Assembly: GCA_030068145.1 (NCBI GenBank) | Contig: JAPJBO010000948.1 | Span: forward strand, 22,453-86,452 | Direction of reading: 5' to 3' | Source of the DNA: Diplonema papillatum | Taxonomy: Eukaryota; Euglenozoa; Diplonemea; Diplonemida; Diplonemidae | Length of the DNA stretch: 64,000 nucleotides | In this document: piece by piece, positions 57,945 through 64,000 of the stretch | Layout of the letters: each line of letters opens with the position of its first letter | Position numbering within the stretch: the first letter of the stretch is position 1 | The notes under the pieces: generated by a model | Seen by the model: only the letters and a program-made list of their open reading frames with translations | What the model was told of the DNA's origin: nothing | Database searches by the model: none | Translations under genes and position numbers: made by a program

Positions 57945-59990
57945 TCATTCCGTGTTTACAAGTGCACAGTTGCCATTACACTCGCTCCAAAGACTTGCGT
58001 ATGCAGGCAACAGATCCAAACGGCTCAGATACTTGTTCAGTTTTGTATACTGTCCCAAAGCTGATTCATCGATTTGATTGAGCTGCTCTATCTCGGGCGC
58101 GAATAGAAAGTCGGCAAGTGAAAGATTATCCCCGGCGATGTATTGCTGGGTGCTTAGAAGTTCATCATACTTTTGCAGGATCGGGGCAACGACTTCGGTG
58201 CCCTGCTTTATCTTTCGGGAAATGTCGTGAACACCGTTCATGTGAAGTCCAAAATACTGATGTACAAGAGCGCGGGCCTTCGGCGACGGTGGCTCAAGCA
58301 ACGTTCCGCACGAAAGGTAGACGAGTATGGCCGCAGGATCGGAAAGGTCAACTTCGCCATCAATGAGTCGTGGTGCATCACTTCTCCTCACAACTAACTC
58401 CCGCTTGACGGAAAGCCCGAGTGTGGTGAGAAGCCAGATCACAGATTTGCTCCCAGGAGAGCCAATATGATGTTGAAGAAGAGGTTGGGTTTCGTTGCTG
58501 TCAACATTTTTCGCTATGTGGCTTTCGGCATTTTGGAGCTGTTCTTTCGCACGTTTTTTCGCCAGAAAATTGTCCATTCTACCTTTCTCGCTGACGTACA
58601 CTGGCATCTTTTCAAAGCACTCGATGTAGCCGGCACATGCAGGAAATTTATCCAAACACTGTAGGCCGCCGATGGCAACAAGCATGTCGAGTAGCGTGAT
58701 GCACAAGAAGTCGATTGCGGTGCATGACTCGCCAAAGAAGAACGGCCCCGAAACGGTTTGTAGGCGCGAATCAAGTTTGGAAAGGGCACCGCTCCCTTTT
58801 TCTTCAATTTGTTGATGCAGCTTTGACGACATCAGGTGGGTCGGCTCTCGCAAAGACTGTACAACGCAGTCAACAAACAACATTGGGTAGTATAATTCAG
58901 CATATTCGGCATTGAAACCGGCGACTACAGCGCGCTCCTTTTTGCTCTGTGATGCAAAGCCGTCTGTCAAGTATGCCATAACAGCTGTGGCTCCGTGGGC
59001 CTCAAACGCTTCCGCTGAGACTAGCAATATGACATCATCTGTAACGTCTTTCTCCCAATTTTCTTCACAGTGTGCATCTTCGCCATCTGCACCTTCGATG
59101 CTTGCGATATACAGTTCCACTGCTCTGTACCCTTGATTCATCGGATGACCGGTCACTTTGGTTATGAAGCTCATCTTCTTGACTTCCTTCTGAGCCAGAT
59201 TCACATTATCAGCATAGCCACCAATGCATTCCCGCAGTCGCTGGAAGTAGTCGACAATGTGAGGATGATTACTAAGTAGGTTTAAGCCGGGGAAGTGTAA
59301 CTGGTCCACCTCCGGTGCAAAAAGGAAGTCTGCAAGCGACAATGAGTCACCGAGGATGTAGTCATTCGTTTCCAAAATGCTATTGTAGTAATCTAGGGTG
59401 GGCTTGATAGCCGCAAAACCGTCCTTCACTGCTTGCTCGTCATTCGGTGCTTGGAGGTACCTGCGAAAGCACAGGTCTGAGCACTTCCGGACTGTATCAG
59501 CATGTCTTCCCATGTATGCCCTCAACTGTGCCATCTTCTTCGCATCTTGCGGCATCATTTGCGGGTTGTCGTGTGCCAGGTATTGTAATATGGCGGTGCT
59601 TTCAGAGACGGAAAAATCTCCATCCTCCAACACTGGCACTTCTCCACCTGGGTGTCGATCGAGAAATGAGGCCTCTTTGTGTTCGCCCTTTTCCAAGTCG
59701 ACAGCAACTATGTCGAAGGGTGCATCGGACCATGCGACGTACCACTGCACACTACGGGAAGGCTGGTTGATTGGGTGACCTCTGATTTTGCCTCTATCAG
59801 GTTTTGCAACAGGCGATGCCGACGGCAGAACGGCGTCATTGGACGTTTTAGGCACCCGAGGTTTTTTGTCTGGTTGGGCTCCTTTTTCGTCAGGTTTAAT
59901 CTTCTGCGTCGACTGCCTCCTGTCGTGTTGTGATACATACAAGTACCGTACACATATGAGGTGATGCCAAACCACCCCGCCCCTTTTCAA
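57945..59990 (-). CDS. Three-module glutathione S-transferase fusion
   Basis: Open frame of 681 codons with no ATG near its start, so an upstream exon is expected (possible acceptors lie at CACGACAG or GAGGCAG near 59915-59925). Residues 25-68 are a Lys/Pro/Asp-rich linker. Module 1 (68-270): INQPSRSV, GEVPVLEDGDFSVSESTAIL, GDSLSLADFLFAPEVDQL. Module 2 (275-490): MNQGYRAVELYI, a divergent middle, FFFGESCTAIDFLCITLLD. Module 3 (505-675): GSPGSKSVIWLL, VDLSDPAAILVYL, GDNLSLADFLFAPEIEQL. Asn replaces the catalytic Ser in modules 1 and 2, and the glutathione-contact Glu-Ser is lost in modules 2 and 3, so binding or scaffolding is more likely than catalysis. It lacks the intron that GST-A and GST-B share. 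It sits about 280 bp upstream of the GST-B start on the same strand. Confidence 0.85.
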   Translation of the reverse strand: MKRGGVVWHHLICVRYLYVSQHDRRQSTQKIKPDEKGAQPDKKPRVPKTSNDAVLPSASPVAKPDRGKIRGHPINQPSRSVQWYVAWSDAPFDIVAVDLEKGEHKEASFLDRHPGGEVPVLEDGDFSVSESTAILQYLAHDNPQMMPQDAKKMAQLRAYMGRHADTVRKCSDLCFRRYLQAPNDEQAVKDGFAAIKPTLDYYNSILETNDYILGDSLSLADFLFAPEVDQLHFPGLNLLSNHPHIVDYFQRLRECIGGYADNVNLAQKEVKKMSFITKVTGHPMNQGYRAVELYIASIEGADGEDAHCEENWEKDVTDDVILLVSAEAFEAHGATAVMAYLTDGFASQSKKERAVVAGFNAEYAELYYPMLFVDCVVQSLREPTHLMSSKLHQQIEEKGSGALSKLDSRLQTVSGPFFFGESCTAIDFLCITLLDMLVAIGGLQCLDKFPACAGYIECFEKMPVYVSEKGRMDNFLAKKRAKEQLQNAESHIAKNVDSNETQPLLQHHIGSPGSKSVIWLLTTLGLSVKRELVVRRSDAPRLIDGEVDLSDPAAILVYLSCGTLLEPPSPKARALVHQYFGLHMNGVHDISRKIKQGTEVVAPILQKYDELLSTQQYIAGDNLSLADFLFAPEIEQLNQIDESALGQYTKLNKYLSRLDLLPAYASLWSECNGNCALVNTE

Positions 59991-60030
59991 AAGGCTTTTG
60001 CACTAATAATCATTCAAAAGAGGGTCACCT

Positions 60031-61085
60031 ACCTTAGGGGCCTAAGAACAATTTTTGATGACCTTAGGGGCCTAATCGGGGACCTTTAGGTCCTCAAAAT
60101 GTTTTAAAATTTTGTTGCCCATTGGGAACTTGTGCCGAAAATGTACGTGTCAAAAAGAATTCCCAAAAAATTTCCCAAAAATAATTTCCCCAAAAAATAT
60201 TCCAGAAACTCACAGGTGGGACGTCAAATGAAGAGAAGACCATTGCTGATCGCTGCACTCCACGTAAAACACACATAACATGGGCTGTTCATTGAATTGA
60301 CAAGCAAAGTGAATTTGCGGAATCCAGGGATTCCAACCTTGGTTCGGTTCAAAGTGCAGAAAGCCGATGAACTTCCCCCGAGGCTCCACAAGGGTGAACG
60401 GAATCTACAAGCCCTATGGTAGGGGTCACCTTGTCAACAGTGTAGCAGCAAGGACATGATCTGAGGCCTGAGGAACCCTGACTTGGTGTTATAGGTCTCG
60501 GTAACCGTGGCGACCAACAACCAGAGGTTTTGAAAAGTTTCAACCTAACCGGTCACTCAGATACATGTTCTCATTTACCACGCTTTAAGTGCTTTACCAT
60601 GTGGTGCACAGCTGATTCCTGGTGTGTGAAGTTGAGACAACACAGGCTATGGAAGGGGGTGGGGGTTGGTACAACATGTCCGCATTTTTGCGGTAGAATC
60701 CACTACAGCAGTGAAGAAATACAGCCTTAGAGTTACAAGCGCTTTTCGGGTAAAGACGAAAAGCCGTGGTGGCTCAAGTGCGACTGGGGCTGAAGTGGCT
60801 CGCACCGTCGCCGCCTTTCAGTCATTTTTTTCGAAATTTCTTTCGAAACTTTTTTGACAAGTACATTTTCGGCACAATTCCCTAATGGACAACAAATTTT
60901 AAATGCATTTTTCAAATTGTTGACAAATTTTGCCCAGTGTTTTGTGCAGGCATTGTACATAGCGATTTTTGAGCATGTTCGTATTTTTCCCCCGGGAAAA
61001 ACAAATTTTTAAATCATTTTGAGGACCTAAAGGTCCCCGATTAGGCCCCTAAGGTCATTTAAATTTGTTCCTAGGCCCCTAAGGT
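60031..61085. mobile_element. MITE-like element with long TIRs
   Basis: ACCTTAGGGGCCTAAG...CTAATCGGGGACC...AGGTCCTCAAAAT at 60031-60100 is inverted at 61016-61085. The symmetry continues inward (TGTGCCGAAAATGTAC at 60130 and GTACATTTTCGGCACA at 60860), so each arm is about 200 bp. The central 600 bp show no gene. Confidence 0.85.
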
Positions 61086-61138
61086 ACTTTTCTCTTCAAA
61101 ATAACTCCATACTGGTGAGCTATAAGGTACGATGCCAA

Positions 61139-61262
61139 AAGGGGGGGGGGGGGGTTTGGGCACACGACGCACTTGTCATGCACAATCACTTGTTATATAA
61201 CAAGTGACCTAACAAGTGAAAATGTATAACAAGTGCCACTTGTTATATAACAAGTGCCACTA
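61139..61262. repeat. Poly(G) and CACTTGTTATATAACAAGTG array
   Basis: A run of 12-14 G, then GCACACGACGCACTTGTCAT, then four copies or part-copies of the palindrome CACTTGTTATATAACAAGTG. The layout copies the outer tip of the 49-53-kb palindrome with different bases. The array overlaps the last codons of the transposase ORF. Confidence 0.85.
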
Positions 61263-62580
61263 TCACGTCGTACTGGAACAAGTTAGGCACAGCGGCGACG
61301 CATTCGGAAAGCTTCGGCAAGGGCCGACGTTTCTTGTCGGGGTGAAAATGCTTCGTCTGAAGCTCCAGCACCTGCAGATCGCGCTCCATCGTTTGCTGGG
61401 AAGTCCTTCCCACCCAACGCTTGCGCTCTCCGTTCATGTGCTCGAACATTTCGTCTGACACTGCCAGCCTGTGAGCATCTTGCGGATCAAACCAGTGTTC
61501 CATGCTGTGGGCATAGGCCGACAAAGTGATGCCAGGGTTCGCCCACTCCAACAAGAAAATCAGAGCGTGATAACTTAGCAAACCGAGCAAGAAGTGTTTT
61601 GCGAAGTTGGTCGCACCCTGCGCGGAAAAGAAGCGAACCGGTATGTCTTGATACCGAAAAAAGACAAGCATATCCATCAAGCAACATATTGTGTGCTCGT
61701 TCCCTTTGGTTCGCATCAGCAGAGTGGCTAGCAGTTTGCGCGCTTGTGAACCAGTCATATTGCAGCCCACACTTCCAAGTACAGCTTGTTCCACCGCTGC
61801 CGCATGCGGAAGGGTGCGCAGGATGAGACGCATCACTCCCTTGACGTCGTGCAGGGCTGGGGTGACTGTGTAACATGGTTGGACAAACCGTTGGGCAATG
61901 TGACATGTGTAGCCGGCCTCGTGCATTTCTTGAATGCTGAGCCGCTCGCAACAATGCATGTGTTGTAGCCGATCTTTTATAGGCGTCGCACAAAAGGCGC
62001 TCCTGTGCCCAGAGCTACCGACACCTGTGAACAACGACCAAAGCTCCGCGTGATCTCCGCCGATGCGAAAGAGCTGGAGGGACACAGCTTGATCGCCCAC
62101 GTGAAACGTGCCTTTCTGGACTGCGGTCAGCTGGGGCAAGCACTGAAATATCCACCACTCGTGGAAAGACGCTTTTCGCTTGTCGCTGAGTGTGAGGAAG
62201 TGTGATACCGTCTCACCAGCTACGAGGCCGATTGCTAGTCGCTGTCTAGAGGTCCGGGAACGGAATGCGTTCCCTGGATTGTATCCATCCATGACCAGAA
62301 GAACTGATGGGGCCTCCGAGTCTGCCTTCACCGGAAACGTCTTCAGGAGAAAGCTGAGTGATCCCGCAACACTCCCCAAAACCTCATTGGAAAGAACCTT
62401 CCACGGTTCATCACTCTTGGCTACACTCCCCTGTGAAAGGCCCATGCAAATACCGGTGCGCTCCTTCACTAAGGTTCCCAATCGTGCGCAATCCTTCAAT
62501 GACATCCCCAGCTGACCACGATTATCAGCTATCAACTGCCCAATTGCTCGAACGGTCGGTGCATCCATTTTCATAGCCAT
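61243..62580 (-). CDS. Transposase-like protein, longest copy
   Basis: 445 codons from an ATG at 62580 (MAMKMDAPTVRAIGQLI). Same family as the two palindrome copies: LLVMDGYNPGNAFRSR, SRQRLAIGLV, FHEWWIFQCLPQLTAVQ, IGGDHAELWSLFTGVG, AFCATPIKDRLQHMHCC, LSIQEMHEAG, TPALHDVKGVM. It also keeps about 110 residues missing from them (GSVGCNMTGSQARKLLATLL, SAYAHSMEHWFDPQDAH, SDEMFEH), followed by MNGERKRWVGRTSQQTMERD. It stops at FQYDVIVALVI within the palindromic terminal array, so it has lost the C2H2 finger domain found in the others. Probable role: DDE-type transposition, inferred from context. I do not recognise a named family. Confidence 0.7.
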   Translation of the reverse strand: MAMKMDAPTVRAIGQLIADNRGQLGMSLKDCARLGTLVKERTGICMGLSQGSVAKSDEPWKVLSNEVLGSVAGSLSFLLKTFPVKADSEAPSVLLVMDGYNPGNAFRSRTSRQRLAIGLVAGETVSHFLTLSDKRKASFHEWWIFQCLPQLTAVQKGTFHVGDQAVSLQLFRIGGDHAELWSLFTGVGSSGHRSAFCATPIKDRLQHMHCCERLSIQEMHEAGYTCHIAQRFVQPCYTVTPALHDVKGVMRLILRTLPHAAAVEQAVLGSVGCNMTGSQARKLLATLLMRTKGNEHTICCLMDMLVFFRYQDIPVRFFSAQGATNFAKHFLLGLLSYHALIFLLEWANPGITLSAYAHSMEHWFDPQDAHRLAVSDEMFEHMNGERKRWVGRTSQQTMERDLQVLELQTKHFHPDKKRRPLPKLSECVAAVPNLFQYDVIVALVI

Positions 62581-62639
62581 GGTTCTTTTGGGTGATCGAA
62601 AAGCAGCAACCTGTCAATTCGATTCTTCCACTTCAATGA

Positions 62640-63030
62640 TCAGCAACATATGAAACGTGAAACGTGGACCGACATATTGAGTGTCCGCTTCAGCTTACAA
62701 TTAGTGTACTACAATGGTCAACAAGCCAGAACACCAAAGACGGATACTTCCACGTTTGTCATCACACTGACCCATCGTTCAGTTTATTCAATTTCAACTT
62801 GCCCTCGTCCACGCCGGGAAACAGGGAGAAAAGCTGCCCAAGAGTTACATGTATCCCCTGCAATTGATCACCAACTTCTTGTTCGGGGCATTAAGAGGGA
62901 AAACAGAGGGGATTTGCTGCGCAAAATATTGGGTCATGATCAAAATGAATGTCGTCGTCAAAAAAGATAGGAGGTTACCGTCATCACGAAGGGCAGAAAG
63001 GAAAAAGCCTTTCGCTGACTTTTTACGTCG
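62640..63030. other. No recognisable gene
   Basis: Only short plus-strand frames. No inverted repeat matching the other end of the 61-kb transposon is visible, so the right end of that element is not defined. Confidence 0.4.
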
Positions 63031-64000
63031 CTAGTTTGCAGGCTGAAAGTGCACCTCGTGATCGGATGCGTTATCGGAATTGTCGGTGTCGTCTGCACTG
63101 GCGCGGTCATCTTCGACTTGGTCTAATGACACGCCCAACAATTCTGGATTGTTTCTCCAATTGCCCCGCTCGACGGTAATCACCTGGTTGGCGGTTGTAG
63201 CCAAAGGAAACTTCACCACAGTAAGCCCTCCTGACTCTGTAACCAGCATGCTTTTAGTGGTGTCAATGATGACATCTGAAGGCAGAGTGTAGCTACCCTT
63301 GTAAAGGCCTGCGGCGCCTCCTGACGATGGTAGTTCGCGATACAGGGTGAATGCGAGGCAGTTTCCAGTGAGGATCGGGGGGTGAGCTTCCGGAATCACC
63401 GTACACCCACTTTCTATCACAATACAGTGATATGTCAACGACTCCGAACCGACGGTCCCCTGCTGTTTGCCCACGACAGTAATGTAAGGCCATCTGGGGT
63501 TGCGCTTTCCTACAGCAGCACCGGCGCCCACAACCTGCCCTTGGAGTTTGCTTTTGTAGATGCTCGTCACATCTACGTTGTCAAGGCAAATATCTTTGAC
63601 GGCGGCAGCTCGCAGACGAGTGTATGGTTCACCTGCCTTTTGTGCAGGCGTGGGGCTCTTGCGGAGGTAAACCCCGCGGAAAACCATATCGGTGTTAAGG
63701 CGGATCCTCAGCGCGTAAAGCTTCGTGTCGGTTGCCTCCGCCTGATTCTTCGCATAAAGCATGCGAGGAAACTTCGCACCGATGGCCTTGCTGATCCTGC
63801 CATCGCGGCCGCCGAGCTCGAAGCCAAATAGGGTCTGCACCACAGCTTTTAAGGCCACGTGCATGACCTCGGTGTCGTCTTTCGCCACGCAGTAAACGTC
63901 GACGAAGTCGACGATCACCTGGGCCGTCTGGGCCTCGATGATGTCCGGCCCGGCGTCCCCCGACTTCTTCCTCTTTTTCTCCGGGGTCTTCGACGAGTTG
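63031..64000 (-). CDS. Unrecognised protein, partial at 5' end
   Basis: Open frame entering from beyond the window edge and ending at 63031; 323 codons are visible. The first residues include a basic, nuclear-signal-like patch (KTPEKKRKKSG). The middle is a mixed alpha/beta sequence (VIVDFVDVYCVAKDD, LYALRIRLNTDMVFRG, WPYITVVGKQQG, LTGNCLAFTLYREL). The last 30 residues are acidic (DDTDNSDNASDHE). It is GC-rich and has no stops, so it is probably real coding sequence. I see no diagnostic motif and give no function. Confidence 0.55.
   Translation of the reverse strand, partial: NSSKTPEKKRKKSGDAGPDIIEAQTAQVIVDFVDVYCVAKDDTEVMHVALKAVVQTLFGFELGGRDGRISKAIGAKFPRMLYAKNQAEATDTKLYALRIRLNTDMVFRGVYLRKSPTPAQKAGEPYTRLRAAAVKDICLDNVDVTSIYKSKLQGQVVGAGAAVGKRNPRWPYITVVGKQQGTVGSESLTYHCIVIESGCTVIPEAHPPILTGNCLAFTLYRELPSSGGAAGLYKGSYTLPSDVIIDTTKSMLVTESGGLTVVKFPLATTANQVITVERGNWRNNPELLGVSLDQVEDDRASADDTDNSDNASDHEVHFQPAN

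Overview
The window is nuclear DNA from a eukaryote, most likely a protist with a large, repeat-rich genome. The main evidence is spliceosomal introns that can be placed to the base: GT donors, mostly GTATGY, CAG acceptors, and phases that agree across exons. Host genes are eukaryotic: a p23/Sba1 co-chaperone, a Kelch-MAP3K-like kinase and theta-type glutathione S-transferases. TAA and TGA stops in the host genes give no sign of a deviant code. I cannot name the species.

Layout. 1-13 kb: CTG/CT-rich minisatellites, a minus-strand AlkB dioxygenase ORF followed after a homopolymer frameshift by a membrane/OTU-protease/zinc-finger ORF, and a second partial copy of its 3' flank at 11.9-12.6 kb, which suggests the AlkB-OTU unit is a dispersed element. 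14.0-14.6 kb: p23 gene. 17.1-34.9 kb: one Kelch + STE11-like kinase gene on the minus strand. Its three exons are split by a 13.2-kb intron that holds two DIRS/PAT-type retroelements with split direct repeats, separated and flanked by long (AGT)n arrays. 35.1-38.7 kb: a Mutator-like element whose SWIM-finger transposase and OTU protease share one frame, broken by a stop inside a zinc knuckle. 40.9-44.9 kb: a 4.1-kb terminal-inverted-repeat element with nested elements, whose target duplication can be read against an empty paralogous site at 19.46 kb.

45.8-60 kb: three minus-strand GST genes in a row: a single-domain theta-like GST (three exons), a GST with a potentially myristoylated N-terminal extension (two exons, 7.9-kb intron), and a three-module GST fusion. 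The 7.9-kb intron holds a head-to-head palindrome of two copies of an unfamiliar transposon (transposase plus C2H2 fingers) and a satellite element bounded by perfect 55-bp inverted repeats. 60.0-61.1 kb: a MITE-like element. 61.1-62.6 kb: a longer relative of the palindromic transposase, again next to poly(G) and short palindromic repeats. 63.0-64.0 kb: part of an unrecognised ORF that runs off the window.

How it fits together: the few host genes keep clean, conserved splice junctions while their introns and spacers have absorbed several families of mobile DNA. Many of these families are associated with simple-sequence or short palindromic arrays.
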